Shown piece by piece: positions 18,546 to 27,485 of a stretch of DNA of 64,000 nt. Position 1 is the first letter of the stretch, and each line of letters opens with the position of its first letter. Position numbers and translations under genes: made by a program. The notes under the pieces are model-generated. The model worked only from the letters and a program-made list of their open reading frames with translations. It was not told the origin of the DNA and did not search any database. Where the stretch lies: positions 62,001-126,000 of the forward strand of contig MKRJ01000006.1 of the NCBI GenBank assembly GCA_001896885.1, read 5' to 3'. This DNA is from Rhizobiales bacterium 65-79 (GTDB lineage Bacteria; Pseudomonadota; Alphaproteobacteria; Rhizobiales; Rhizobiaceae).

Positions 18546-19390
18546 CGCTCACCTCCCGCTGCCTGGCCTCCGGATTCCTCCGAGGCCTCCTTCAACGCCC
18601 GCGACAGGTCTGAACAGAGCGCGGCAAAACGGGGGCTGCCGCGGAACTCCTCGTCGCGCGGCCACGGCGCGTCGATGTCGATGACACGCGCTATACGGCC
18701 GGGGCGCGCCGCCATGACCACGACCCGCGTGGACAGGAACACCGCCTCGTAGATCGAATGCGTGACAAAGACGATCGACAGTTTCCGATCGCGCCATAGC
18801 TCGAGCAGGTCGGCATCGAGCTTGTTGCGCGTGAACTCGTCGAGCGCGCCGAACGGCTCGTCCATCAAGAGAAGATCGGGCTCGGTGACCAGCGCTCGGG
18901 CAATGGAAACGCGCATGCGCATGCCGCCCGAAAGCTGGCGCGGCAGCCTGTCCTCGAAACCGGCGAGCCCCACCTTGGCGAGAGCGGCGCGCACCCTCTC
19001 ATTGGCTTCGCCGCGCGACACCTTCGCCAGATCGAGCGGCAAGCGCACATTGGCCAGGATCGTCGCCCAGGGCATCAGCGTGGCATCCTGGAAGACGATC
19101 GACAGCCGCTTGCCGGCAGCGCCGGTGCTGTCGAACGTTCCGCCCCACCAGCGCATCTGGCCGGAGGACGGCTTGATCAGATCGGTCATCAGCCCGAGCA
19201 GGGTGCTCTTGCCGCATCCGGAAGGCCCGATGAGGGTAAGGAACTCGCCGGAGCGCACGGTCAGGTCGACGGGATCGAGCGCATGAAAGCCGTTCGGGAA
19301 CGTCTTTTGCGCGCCCTTCACCTCGACGACTGCAAGCGGGAGAGACACGAGCCCGGCACCGGCGGTCTTTTTCATGGTGTTGCGGAGCAT
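18542..19390 (-). CDS. ABC importer ATPase (SsuB/TauB/ThiZ type)
   Basis: A 282-residue ATPase. Walker A is GPSGCGKST, followed by Q-loop VFQDATLMPWATI, signature QLSGGMRMRVSIARAL, Walker B LLLMDEPFGALDE and H-loop VTHSIYEAVFLS. The ATG at 19390 lies 8 bases after the receptor stop with GAGG 6 bases before it; a longer reading would run into the receptor gene. Confidence 0.93.
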   Translation of the reverse strand: MLRNTMKKTAGAGLVSLPLAVVEVKGAQKTFPNGFHALDPVDLTVRSGEFLTLIGPSGCGKSTLLGLMTDLIKPSSGQMRWWGGTFDSTGAAGKRLSIVFQDATLMPWATILANVRLPLDLAKVSRGEANERVRAALAKVGLAGFEDRLPRQLSGGMRMRVSIARALVTEPDLLLMDEPFGALDEFTRNKLDADLLELWRDRKLSIVFVTHSIYEAVFLSTRVVVMAARPGRIARVIDIDAPWPRDEEFRGSPRFAALCSDLSRALKEASEESGGQAAGGER

Positions 19391-19398
19391 CTCCAGCC

Positions 19399-20403
19399 TC
19401 AGTTCGGCTTGACGTCGAGGCCTTTCACGAACTCGGTCGTGAAGGCGTTCTTCCAATCGGTGCTTGCCTTGAGGAGGCCGGCCGAGACCATGTAGTCATA
19501 GCTCGCCTTCCAGCGATCGTCCTTCATGGTGCCGATACCGTCGACGGCCGCGTCGCCGCCGGTCACGAACTTGAACTTCTTGATCGACTGGACGCCGTAA
19601 GCGAGGAGGGCATCCGTCATCTTGGGATTGGCCTGCTTGATGAGAGCATTGCCCGGCGCGGGGTTCTCAAGATAGCTCTTCCAGCCCAGCACCGAGGCAT
19701 GGATGAAGCGCCTGACCACATCCGGCTTGGTCTTGATCACGTCGTCGCGGGTGACCAGCGTGATGCCGTAGGGCGGATAGCCCTGATCCGCGAACAGATA
19801 GAAATTGTAGGGAATATTCTGCTGTTCGAGCGTGAACGGCTCGGAACTCGGGAAACCTTGCTGCGCCGCGTTCGGATCCACGATGAACGGCTGAACATTG
19901 AACGTATAGGGCTTCACCTGGTCGTCGGACAGACCATACTTGGTCTTCAGCCATGGCCACCAGGACGCCCGCGCCGAAGTCGCGATGAACAGCGTCTTGC
20001 CCTTGAGCCCGTCGAGGCCGGTCACGTCCTTGTGGGTGATCATGCCGTTCACGTCGTGCTGGAACATGGCCGCCACCGCCTTGACCGGCAGGTTCTTCTC
20101 GACACCGCTCAGAACCTGAAAATCGAAGCCGTTATAGAAATCCGCCTCGCCGGCAAGCAAAAGCTGCATGCCGTTGATCTGCGGGCCGCCCATCTTGATC
20201 GTGACGTCGAGGCCCTCCTTTTCGTAGAGACCGGTCGCCTTGGCCTGGTAGAAACCGCCATGCTCCGCCTGCGCATACCAGCTCGTCATGAAGACGACCT
20301 TCTGCAGTTCCTTTGCGTGGGCGAGCGTCGAACCGCCGAACAGCAGCGCGGCAAAGAGCGCCCCCCGCACCGCGGTCCCGGCATATCCTCCAAGGCGTGA
20401 CAT
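19399..20403 (-). CDS. NMT1/THI5-type substrate-binding protein
   Basis: Periplasmic receptor of 334 residues. The signal peptide (RGALFAALLFGGSTLAHA) is followed by KVVFMTSWYAQAEHGGFYQA, the typical NMT1/THI5 opening where EHGGFYQA contacts pyrimidine-type ligands in known members. LAGEADFYNG and AVAAMFQHDVNGM follow. GGAGGAGG precedes the ATG at 20403. Known members carry hydroxymethylpyrimidine, riboflavin or related heterocycles. No TPP riboswitch is visible upstream, and the partner is an adenine-deaminase-like enzyme, so a nucleobase-like ligand is as likely as a thiamine precursor. Confidence 0.9.
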   Translation of the reverse strand: MSRLGGYAGTAVRGALFAALLFGGSTLAHAKELQKVVFMTSWYAQAEHGGFYQAKATGLYEKEGLDVTIKMGGPQINGMQLLLAGEADFYNGFDFQVLSGVEKNLPVKAVAAMFQHDVNGMITHKDVTGLDGLKGKTLFIATSARASWWPWLKTKYGLSDDQVKPYTFNVQPFIVDPNAAQQGFPSSEPFTLEQQNIPYNFYLFADQGYPPYGITLVTRDDVIKTKPDVVRRFIHASVLGWKSYLENPAPGNALIKQANPKMTDALLAYGVQSIKKFKFVTGGDAAVDGIGTMKDDRWKASYDYMVSAGLLKASTDWKNAFTTEFVKGLDVKPN

Positions 20404-20470
20404 GTTCCGTCCTCCTCCGTCTTCGCGCGTATGGCATCGAGCGTTTCCGGGCGATAAGATGCCATTGTAC

Positions 20471-20485
20471 TGCTTCTGAAAAGCA
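20471..20485. promoter_or_regulatory. Palindrome TGCTT-N5-AAGCA between LysR and importer operon
   Basis: Perfect 5-base arms around CTGAA in the 136-base divergent gap, 55 bases before the LysR start and 68 before the receptor start. The position suits a LysR regulatory site, though the spacing is not a strict T-N11-A box. Confidence 0.4.
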
Positions 20486-20539
20486 TTATTTTTGGCGCGC
20501 ACCGCTCGCTTTTCGAGAGCGGAAGAAAGCCGAGGCTCC

Positions 20540-21442
20540 ATGCTGCACTCGCGCCTGCTTCGCTATCTGGACGAAGTCGCCCGAAGCGGTTCGATCCGCG
20601 CCGCCGCGGGGCGGCTGAACGTGGCTTCGTCCGCCGTGAACAAGCACGTGCTCCAGCTCGAGGAGGCGATCGGCGAACCGCTGTTCGAGCGGCTGCCCCG
20701 GGGCCTGCGGCTGACGCCGGCGGGCGAGGTTCTCCTGGCGCATGTGCGCAGGACGATCAAGGAATACAGCCAGGTCGAAGCCGAGATCCGCGACCTCAAG
20801 ACACTTGAAAGCGGCGAGGTGATCATCGCGACCATGAACGGACTTGCGGGCGGGATCGTGCCGCAGGCGGCGGCCGTCTTCTGCAGCCGCCACCCCCAGA
20901 TCAAGATATCGATCCGGGTCATGTTCATTCGCGACATCGTCCAGGCGGTCGCGGACGGCGAGGCCGATCTCGGCTTCGCCTTCAATCTTCCGAAATCGCC
21001 ACAGTTCGAGACGTTGGGAAAACTGGATACACGCCTCGGCGCCGTGGTGTCGCCCGAGCATCCGCTGGCCAGCATGGGCTCGGTGCCGTTGGCGCATTGC
21101 GCGCCTTATCCGCTGATCTTCGCCGACAGGTCCATGGTGATCCACGGCATCGTCGTCGACGCCTTCGCCGATGCCGGATTGGAGGTCGAACCGAGATTCC
21201 TCACCAATTCCATCGAAACGATGAAATGCCTCGCCGCCGCCGGGGACGCCGTGGCCTTCCTCAGCAAATTCGATATCGCCGAGGAATACCGCAACGGCGT
21301 CCTGACCTACATACCGATCCGCGAACGGCCCATGGGGAAGAACATCCTCTCGCTGGTGCAGCGGGAAAAACGGAGTCGCGGTCCCGCCGCCTCGATGTTC
21401 GCCGACGAGATCATGCGAGCGGCCCGCGCCTCCATCGAGTGA
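20540..21442 (+). CDS. LysR-family regulator of the NMT1/THI5 importer operon
   Basis: A 300-residue LysR protein. The winged helix-turn-helix spans about 1-60 (RSGSIRAAAGRLNVASSAVN, then the wing EPLFERLPRGLRLTPAG), followed by a two-lobed effector domain (VIIATMNGLAGGIVPQAA). The start ATG at 20540 follows GAGG. Divergent from the importer/deaminase operon, it probably controls it and itself. Confidence 0.92.
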   Translation: MLHSRLLRYLDEVARSGSIRAAAGRLNVASSAVNKHVLQLEEAIGEPLFERLPRGLRLTPAGEVLLAHVRRTIKEYSQVEAEIRDLKTLESGEVIIATMNGLAGGIVPQAAAVFCSRHPQIKISIRVMFIRDIVQAVADGEADLGFAFNLPKSPQFETLGKLDTRLGAVVSPEHPLASMGSVPLAHCAPYPLIFADRSMVIHGIVVDAFADAGLEVEPRFLTNSIETMKCLAAAGDAVAFLSKFDIAEEYRNGVLTYIPIRERPMGKNILSLVQREKRSRGPAASMFADEIMRAARASIE

Positions 21443-21473
21443 GAGGTCGCCGCCCGCGCCGGGAGAGAGAGCG

Positions 21474-22400
21474 CTAGCAAACTTCGCTGCGGGCGCGGGC
21501 CCTGGTATCGTTGCGCTCCCAGGCGAAGATGGCGGCAGGCAGCGGATCGAGCCCGCGGATGATGTCGGCGCCCTTCTCGCCCACCATGATCGTCGGGCCG
21601 TTTGTGTTGCAGGAGGGGATGCGCGGCATCACCGAACTGTCGCAGATGCGCAGGCCTTCGATGCCGCGCACCTTCAGGTCGAGGTCCACGACGGACATCC
21701 GGTCCGTGCCCATCTTGCAGGTGCCGACCGGATGGTGATCGGTCTTGGCGTTGGCGCAGCCATATTCGAACAGTTCCTCGTCCGTCGCGAGTTCCGGCCC
21801 GGGCAGTCGTTCGGCCTGGACAAAGGGCTCAAGCGCCGGCTGCCGCATGATCTCGCGCGCGATCCTCAGCCCTTCGAGCGACATCTTCAGATCGTGCGGA
21901 TCGCTCCAGTAGTTCGGATCGATCAGCGGCGGCGCCGCCGGATCGGCCGAGGAGAGGCGGACCGTGCCGCGCGAGCGCGGATGAAGATAGGCGGAATTGA
22001 GAGTGACGCCGGCGTTTTAGCCTTGCCACGCCCGCCTCGATGCCCGATCCGAGTCCAAGGTGGAACTGGATATCGGGCGACCGCACATCCTGATCCGCGT
22101 ACCAGAAGCCCCCGGTCTCGAAGAGGCTCGAAGCCACGGGGCCCGTACGGAACAACATGTACTCGATCCCGGCCCACAGCGTGCGGTGCAGCTTCGCGAC
22201 GTTGTCGTAGGTGTGATCGCCCGTGCATTCGCAGATCACGAAGAGGTCGAGATGGTCCTGCATGTTGCCGCCGACCCCGGGCAGGCCGTGCAGGACCGGG
22301 ACGCCTACGGCCTTCAGATGATCGGCGGGCCCGATGCCAGACTGCATCAGCAGCTTCGGCGATCCGATCGCGCCCGAGGAGACGATCACCTCGAATGAGG
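21474..22400 (-). pseudogene. Truncated, frameshifted GMC oxidoreductase
   Basis: A choline-dehydrogenase-like GMC gene lacking its whole FAD-binding N-terminal part. Recognisable coding starts at EVIVSSGAIGSPKLLMQSG (about 22395) and runs to GIEAGVARLK (about 22015). There a one-base loss in an A-run shifts the frame; it continues in another frame through LNSAYLHPRSRGTVRLSS, the catalytic-His block HHPVGTCKMG and NTNGPTIMVGEKGADIIRG to the stop. The shift alone could be a sequencing error. The missing 5' third is not explained that way, so the gene is dead as written. Confidence 0.85.
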
Positions 22401-22486
22401 AGACGCCGATCCTGGGGATCGGGACCGGGCGCGGCCGATCAAGGCGTCATCCGCCTGAGGGAAATGGTGTTCCGTGTCGGTCGACG

Positions 22487-23614
22487 TCAACTCCGCACCG
22501 GCCGCAGGAGCCGCAGCGCTATCCCACCCGCTCCAAGGACGATCAAGGCGCTGAACAGGAACACCGCGCCCAGGCTCGTCCTCGCCGCAGCAAGCCCGAG
22601 CGCGGGGCTGCCGAGCCCCAGCGCGACATCCAGGAAGGCCGTGTAGATGCCCATGGCGAGCCCGCGGTTCTGCGCAGGGACGCCGCGCACCGCTTCCGCG
22701 CCGAAACCCGGATAGACCAGCGAATAGCCGAACCCCGTGAGCACCGCGCCCATGATGGCCAGGAGCGGACCGGACGCCAGCCAGATGAGCGCCAGCCCCG
22801 CGGCCTCGACCAGCACGAACAGAAGCGCGATACGCGCGCCGCCGAGCCTGTCCGGCAGGTGACCGAAGAGGAAGCGGGCGAGGATCAACGCCACCGCATA
22901 GGCGGTGAAGGCCAGCCATACAGGATGCCAGCCGCGGTCGGCGAACAGAAGCGGGCTGAAGGCGAGGATCACGCCGTAGCCAATGCTGCTCAGCGCAGCG
23001 CCGACGCCGGGCACCCACACCGCGCGAATGACGTCGACATAGGCCGTCCGTGCAGCCTTATGCACCGGGGCTATCCCGGGCAGACGGGTAAGAATTGCAA
23101 GAACGGCCAAGGGCACCAGCGCGGTGGCAAGCGCGATTGCGGCGAAGCCGTCGGCCCCATAGAGCGCCGAACCGAGCGGGGCGCCGGCCGCCAGCGCGGC
23201 AAACATCGCCGTCCCCACCCAGGCGATGACCTTGCCCGCATGCTGCGCATCGACGAGCGCCAGTCCCCAGCTCACCCCGCCCATGATGATGAAGCTTTCC
23301 GCCAGTCCGAGCAGCGCGCGGCCGCAGAGAAGGATGGCGATCGCCAGGAGCGGCGTGCCGCCGGCCGCCACGGACAGCAGGTAGAGCAGCCCGGAGGCGG
23401 AGGCGGTCAACAGGCCGAGAACCAGGCCGCGCTTCGCACCGCGCGTGTCGCAATAGACTCCCGCCCAGATCCGCGAGACGAGCGAGGCCGCGAACTGACT
23501 GCCCGCCACCAGGCCGACCGCGAAGGTGCCGAAGCCAAGATCGTCGTGCACATGGAGCGGCAGCACCGGCAGGGCGAGGCCGATGGTCAGGAAGGCGGCC
23601 AGCACCGCCGCCAT
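22487..23614 (-). CDS. MFS transporter
   Basis: An inner-membrane carrier of about 375 residues with 11-12 hydrophobic segments. It resembles the YhhS/YfcJ-type MFS group: LPVLPLHVHDDLG after helix 1, GVYCDTRGAKRGLVLGL as the loop 2-3 motif, and YGVILAFSPLLFADRGW opening the second half. The start is uncertain: ATG 23614 lies inside the first helix and lacks a Shine-Dalgarno sequence, while the open frame reaches about 40 bases further with only CTG available. Downstream of an alcohol dehydrogenase and a cupin on the same strand. Direction and cargo unknown. Confidence 0.85.
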   Translation of the reverse strand: MAAVLAAFLTIGLALPVLPLHVHDDLGFGTFAVGLVAGSQFAASLVSRIWAGVYCDTRGAKRGLVLGLLTASASGLLYLLSVAAGGTPLLAIAILLCGRALLGLAESFIIMGGVSWGLALVDAQHAGKVIAWVGTAMFAALAAGAPLGSALYGADGFAAIALATALVPLAVLAILTRLPGIAPVHKAARTAYVDVIRAVWVPGVGAALSSIGYGVILAFSPLLFADRGWHPVWLAFTAYAVALILARFLFGHLPDRLGGARIALLFVLVEAAGLALIWLASGPLLAIMGAVLTGFGYSLVYPGFGAEAVRGVPAQNRGLAMGIYTAFLDVALGLGSPALGLAAARTSLGAVFLFSALIVLGAGGIALRLLRPVRS

Positions 23615-23668
23615 GATCGGCAGCAGGGTTGCCAGAACGGACGGACCGCATGGACGGCGAGGCGACGG

Positions 23669-24685
23669 TCATACAAGCAGCAGCGTCTTGATGGCGCGCC
23701 GCTCGTCCATGGCCTTGTAGCCTTCGGCCACCTGTTCGAGCGGCAGTCTGAGGTCGAAGACCTTGCCGGGCTGGATCTTGCCTCCGAGGACCCGGTCCAT
23801 GAGGTCGGGCAGGAAGCGGCGGACCGGCGCCGGGCCGCCGAGCATGCGCTTCTGGCCGAAGAAGAGCCGCTCGCCTTCGAGGCTGACGCCGTGCGGGACG
23901 CCGACATAGCCGATCGTGCCGCCGGGCCGCGAACAGGCGAGCGCCTGGTCCATCGATTGCATCGTGCCGACGCATTCGAGCACGGAATCGGCGCCGACCC
24001 CCTTCGTCATGTCGAGGATGCGCGCGACGCCTTCCTCGCCGCGCTCGGCAACGATGTCGGTCGCTCCGAATTCCTTCGCGAGCTTCTGCCGGCTCTCGTG
24101 ACGGCTCATGGCGATGATGCGTCCGGCACCCATTTCGCCCGCGGCCAAGACGCCCATCAGGCCGACCGCGCCGTCGCCGACCACGACCACGGTCGAGCCG
24201 GGACGCACTTCGGCGGCATCGGCGGCATACCAGCCGGTGCCGAGCACATCGGAGGCGGCCAGCATGTGCGGCACGAGGTCGGCGGAGGGGATTTCGTCGG
24301 TCGCCACGAGAGTGCCGTCGGCCAACGGCACGCGGGCATAGGGCGCCTGCGCGCCGCTCATGAACTCGCGCTGCACGCAGGACGACTGGAAGCCGAAGCG
24401 GCAGTGCGGGCAGGTGTTGTCGGACAGGCAGAAGGAGCCGACGACGAACTGGCCGGGGCGCACGGTGCGCACCTCGCTGCCGGTCTCGACCACGACGCCG
24501 CAATATTCATGGCCCATGTGCATGGGGCCATCCAGCGGCTGCAGCCCGCGATAGGGCCAGAGGTCCGACCCGCAGATGCAACTGGCCGAAAGCTCGATGA
24601 TGGCGTCGGTGGGTTTCAGGATCTTCGGGTCGGCGACTTCCTCGCAGTGGACATCGCCGGGCTTGTGAAGAACGGTTGCGAGCAT
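23669..24685 (-). CDS. Zinc-dependent alcohol dehydrogenase family protein
   Basis: A 338-residue medium-chain dehydrogenase. Catalytic-zinc ligands appear in ASCICGSDLWPYRG and HMGHEYCGVV. A structural-zinc loop has four cysteines (FCLSDNTCPHCRFGFQSSC). The NAD-binding motif is VVVVGDGAVGLMGVLAA. ATG 24685 is chosen since AAGGA lies 8 bases before it; the ATG at 24694 overlaps that site. It lies between a cupin gene and an MFS gene in one operon. Substrate alcohol unknown. Confidence 0.92.
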   Translation of the reverse strand: MLATVLHKPGDVHCEEVADPKILKPTDAIIELSASCICGSDLWPYRGLQPLDGPMHMGHEYCGVVVETGSEVRTVRPGQFVVGSFCLSDNTCPHCRFGFQSSCVQREFMSGAQAPYARVPLADGTLVATDEIPSADLVPHMLAASDVLGTGWYAADAAEVRPGSTVVVVGDGAVGLMGVLAAGEMGAGRIIAMSRHESRQKLAKEFGATDIVAERGEEGVARILDMTKGVGADSVLECVGTMQSMDQALACSRPGGTIGYVGVPHGVSLEGERLFFGQKRMLGGPAPVRRFLPDLMDRVLGGKIQPGKVFDLRLPLEQVAEGYKAMDERRAIKTLLLV

Positions 24686-24717
24686 TTTTCGCATCCTTCA
24701 GTTCAGGTCAAATGGGT

Positions 24718-25113
24718 TCAGGCGCCGTATTCGGCGTCGCTGACATGCTCCAGCCAGTCGACGGCCTTGTCGTCGAGCATTTCCTGGATGGCGATATGCG
24801 TCATGGCCGTGGCGGGGCTCGCGCCATGCCAGTGCCTTTCGCCCGGGGCGAACCAGACCACATCGCCCGGGCGGATTTCCTCGACCGGGCCGCCGTCGCG
24901 CTGCACGCGACCGAGACCGGCGGTGACGATCAAGGTCTGGCCGAGCGGGTGGGTATGCCAGGCGGTGCGCGCGCCCGGCTCGAAAGTGACGGCGGCGCCC
25001 GCGGCGCGCGCCGGCGCGGGCGCGGAAAACAGCGGATCGATGCGGACAGCGCCGGTGAACCAGTCCGCAGGCCCTTTGTTGGACGGGCGGGAGCCCGCGC
25101 GTTGAATGTTCAT
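24718..25113 (-). CDS. Small cupin-domain protein
   Basis: A 131-residue single-domain cupin. Metal-ligand motifs are [14 protein letters not shown] (the HxH part) and [15 protein letters not shown]. The start follows AAAGGAT with good spacing. Such proteins often resemble quercetin-dioxygenase-type or mandelonitrile-lyase-type cupins, but no function can be fixed. First annotated gene of the cupin/dehydrogenase/MFS operon, divergent from a LysR gene. Confidence 0.9.
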   Translation of the reverse strand: MNIQRAGSRPSNKGPADWFTGAVRIDPLFSAPAPARAAGAAVTFEPGARTAWHTHPLGQTLIVTAGLGRVQRDGGPVEEIRPGDVVWFAPGERHWHGASPATAMTHIAIQEMLDDKAVDWLEHVSDAEYGA

Positions 25114-25177
25114 GGAAATATCCTTTCTATCGTTGGTCGATATATTCGGCGCCGTGCGGCGGCCGGCCGTCGTCGCG

Positions 25178-25312
25178 TCATGCGTTCTGGTGCCTTGGTG
25201 CCGAGATCGTCGCCGCAATGGCAAATAGCGCCGGGCCAAGAAGAAGGAACGCGCCGGGCGCGAAGGACTCCACCTGCCGGCCGGTTCCCGCCGCCGATCC
25301 GCGGTCATCCAT
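25178..25312 (-). CDS. Possible small membrane protein
   Basis: A 44-codon frame from ATG 25312 with one hydrophobic segment ([20 protein letters not shown]) and a short polar tail. It sits in the gap between the LysR palindrome and the cupin start, on the operon strand, ending 64 bases before the cupin. The ribosome-binding site is weak. The hydrophobic part also resembles the C-terminal helix of larger membrane proteins, so it could be a gene remnant. Confidence 0.3.
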   Translation of the reverse strand: MDDRGSAAGTGRQVESFAPGAFLLLGPALFAIAATISAPRHQNA

Positions 25313-25356
25313 ATAGACCGTCTCAATCCTCACGATTATCCGGTGCAATTAGCATA

Positions 25357-25381
25357 GACTTATCGATCCATGATATAAGTC
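25357..25381. promoter_or_regulatory. LysR-type operator GACTTAT-N11-ATAAGTC
   Basis: A perfect 7-base inverted repeat with an 11-base spacer, containing the T-N11-A core of LysR sites. It ends 15 bases before the LysR start at 25397, in the divergent gap with the cupin operon. The best LysR box in the window. Confidence 0.6.
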
Positions 25382-25396
25382 CGTTGGAGCCGAGCG

Positions 25397-26305
25397 ATGC
25401 ACCGACAGGATCTGAATGACATGCTGCTGTTCATGGCGGTCGCCGAGGAACGCAGCTTCACGAGGGCGGCTGCGAAGCTGGGGACGTCGCAGTCGACACT
25501 CAGCCATACCATAAAGCAGCTGGAGGCACGGCTCGGCCTGCGGCTCCTGACGCGGACCACGCGCAGCGTCTCGCCTACGGAAGCCGGCGAGCGGCTTCTG
25601 CATTCCTTCGCACCGCGCATCCACGAGATCGAGAGCGATGTCGATGCGTTGATGGCGTTTCGCGAGAGGCCTTCGGGAACGGTGCGGATCACGCTCTCCG
25701 ATCACGCGCTGGACTGGATCGTCTGGCCGAAGCTGAAGCCGGTTCTGCGGGACTATCCCGACATCCACGTCGAACTGAACGTCGACAACGGCTTCCGCAA
25801 CATCGTAGAGGGGCGCTTCGACGCCGGCGTGCGGCTGGGCGAAAGCGTGGACAAGGACATGATTGCCGTCCGCATCAGCCCGGACTGGCGCCTGGTGGCC
25901 GTCGCCTCGCCCGACTACCTGGCCCTGCGCAAGGCGCCCGAGACGCCGCAGGACCTGGTCGACCACAATTGCATCAACCACCGCCAGCCGCAGGCGGGCG
26001 GCCTCTACGCCGGGGAGTTCGAAAAGGACGGACGGGAGTTGCGGGTGCGCGTCGACGGGCAACTCACGTTCAATACGTCCATCGCGATGGTCGACGCCGC
26101 CGCGAGCGGGCTCGGGATCGCCTATGTGCCGGAGAACCTGGTCATGGAACCGATCAGGTCCGGCCGGCTCGTCCAAGTGCTCGACGAATGGTGTTCCGAA
26201 TTCACAGGCTATCACCTCTACTATCCCACCCGGCGGCAGAACTCCCCTGCCTTCGCGGTCATCGTCAATGCGCTGCGCCATACGGACAGGGCCGGCAATC
26301 GCTGA
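25397..26305 (+). CDS. LysR-family regulator (divergent from cupin/dehydrogenase operon)
   Basis: A 302-residue regulator. DNA-binding domain: MLLFMAVAEERSFTRAAAKL, LGTSQSTLSHTIKQLEARLG and RTTRSVSPTEAGERLL, typical of the CrgA/AaeR-like subgroup. The effector domain has GTVRITLSDHALDWIVWPKL and IVEGRFDAGVRLGESVDKDM. A strong palindrome lies directly upstream. It likely regulates the divergent minus-strand operon. Confidence 0.93.
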   Translation: MHRQDLNDMLLFMAVAEERSFTRAAAKLGTSQSTLSHTIKQLEARLGLRLLTRTTRSVSPTEAGERLLHSFAPRIHEIESDVDALMAFRERPSGTVRITLSDHALDWIVWPKLKPVLRDYPDIHVELNVDNGFRNIVEGRFDAGVRLGESVDKDMIAVRISPDWRLVAVASPDYLALRKAPETPQDLVDHNCINHRQPQAGGLYAGEFEKDGRELRVRVDGQLTFNTSIAMVDAAASGLGIAYVPENLVMEPIRSGRLVQVLDEWCSEFTGYHLYYPTRRQNSPAFAVIVNALRHTDRAGNR

Positions 26306-26411
26306 CCAGGCGCAACGGTCCGGCGAAAATTCCCCCGAAGCAAAATCGCATGGTAAGCAGGAAGGCCTTGCGTCCGCGAGACGCGACAGGACTGTTTCCG
26401 GGGCGTCCAGG

Positions 26412-27347
26412 ATGCTTACGCTGCGCCAGATAGAAGTCATTCGCGCCATCATGGTGACGGGAAGCATCGCCGGCGCGGCGCGGTTGCTCAACGTCGCCGC
26501 GCCCGGCATCAGCCGGCTCATGAAATATTCCGAGGATTCGCTCGGCGTGCGCCTGTTCGACCGGCGCGCCGGCCGCTACGTGCCCACGCCGCAGGCGCGC
26601 CATATCTTCGACCTGCTCGACACCGTCCATCACAAGATCGAGGATTTGCAGTCGGCCGTGGACAGTCTCGCTCGCGGAGACCGCCAGGAACTCTGCATCG
26701 CATCGGTGCCGAGCATCGCCAACGTCATGCTGCCCCGCGCCATCGCAGCCCTTCGCCGCCGCTATCCCGACCTCGCGCTCGACATCAATATCCTGAAGAT
26801 CGAGGAGGCCATCGACTACCTCCTGCTTGGCCGGGGCGAACTCGTCGCCATCTCCTCGCGCTTCGATCACCCGCTGATCGGGTTCGAGCATCTCGCCAGC
26901 GGCAGGCTGCTCTGCATCGCTCCCGAGAACGGGCCGCTAGCCGCGCGGGAGCGCATCACTCCAGCGGAGATGGCCGAATTTCCCCTGATCGGCATCGATC
27001 CAAGGGACCCCTACGGCGCGGTCATGGCCGCCATGTTCAAGGATGCCGGTACAGAATACCGGATGAACATCAAGGCACGGTTCGGCACGACCGTCTGCAG
27101 CCTTGTCGCGCAGGGGCTCGGCATCGCGATCATCGACGAATTCACCGTGGCCCACGGCCACGTGCCGGGGCTCAAAAAGCTGGAAATCGACGCCGAAAGC
27201 ACCTTCCACACCTATGCCGCCTATCGGAGCGACATGTCACTCTCCGTATTCGCCGATGCATTCCTTCAAGTCTTGCGGCGGGAGATGGTTGCCGCCAGTT
27301 CCCTCGGGCGGCCGAAGGTTTTGGCGGCGGGGCGCTCGGAGCCATAA
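26412..27347 (+). CDS. LysR-family regulator upstream of the QuiC-like gene
   Basis: A 311-residue LysR protein. Helix-turn-helix: LRQIEVIRAIMVTGSIAGAA, LLNVAAPGISRLMKY, LGVRLFDRRAGRYVPTP. The effector domain contains CIASVPSIANVMLPRAIAAL. Start ATG 26412 is placed by the family N-terminus; the upstream open frame overlaps the previous gene. It is codirectional with the QuiC-like gene, 138 bases ahead of it, and is its probable regulator. Confidence 0.9.
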   Translation: MLTLRQIEVIRAIMVTGSIAGAARLLNVAAPGISRLMKYSEDSLGVRLFDRRAGRYVPTPQARHIFDLLDTVHHKIEDLQSAVDSLARGDRQELCIASVPSIANVMLPRAIAALRRRYPDLALDINILKIEEAIDYLLLGRGELVAISSRFDHPLIGFEHLASGRLLCIAPENGPLAARERITPAEMAEFPLIGIDPRDPYGAVMAAMFKDAGTEYRMNIKARFGTTVCSLVAQGLGIAIIDEFTVAHGHVPGLKKLEIDAESTFHTYAAYRSDMSLSVFADAFLQVLRREMVAASSLGRPKVLAAGRSEP

Positions 27348-27358
27348 CATGATGTTAG

Positions 27359-27429
27359 CGAGCACCGCGAAATTGATATTCCTGCTTAAGTCCCTCCATC
27401 GTTAGACTGCGAACCTGGAGCGGTGCTCG
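27359..27429. promoter_or_regulatory. Spaced inverted repeat in the LysR-quiC gap
   Basis: CGAGCACCGC (27359-27368) and its exact reverse complement (27420-27429) are separated by 51 bases containing the low-GC part of the gap. Either a long RNA stem or paired protein sites around the promoter would fit. Confidence 0.35.
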
Positions 27430-27485
27430 ACAGCCTTCATGGCGAGCACTTCCAGGCTTTCGGACGAAGCGGGAGGGCAAGCGGC

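Noticed and set aside
15780-18752. A 990-codon plus-strand open frame across the deaminase and permease genes
   Set aside because: It is antisense to genes with clear family motifs, has Asp/His/Arg-rich composition typical of GC-rich shadow frames, and no recognisable domain.
20404-20539. TPP riboswitch ahead of the NMT1/THI5 receptor
   Set aside because: The gap is short and lacks the conserved CTGAGA-type core; only a palindrome and a Shine-Dalgarno sequence are visible.
22334-25105. A 923-codon plus-strand open frame
   Set aside because: Antisense to the MFS, dehydrogenase and cupin genes; low-complexity charged composition, no motifs.
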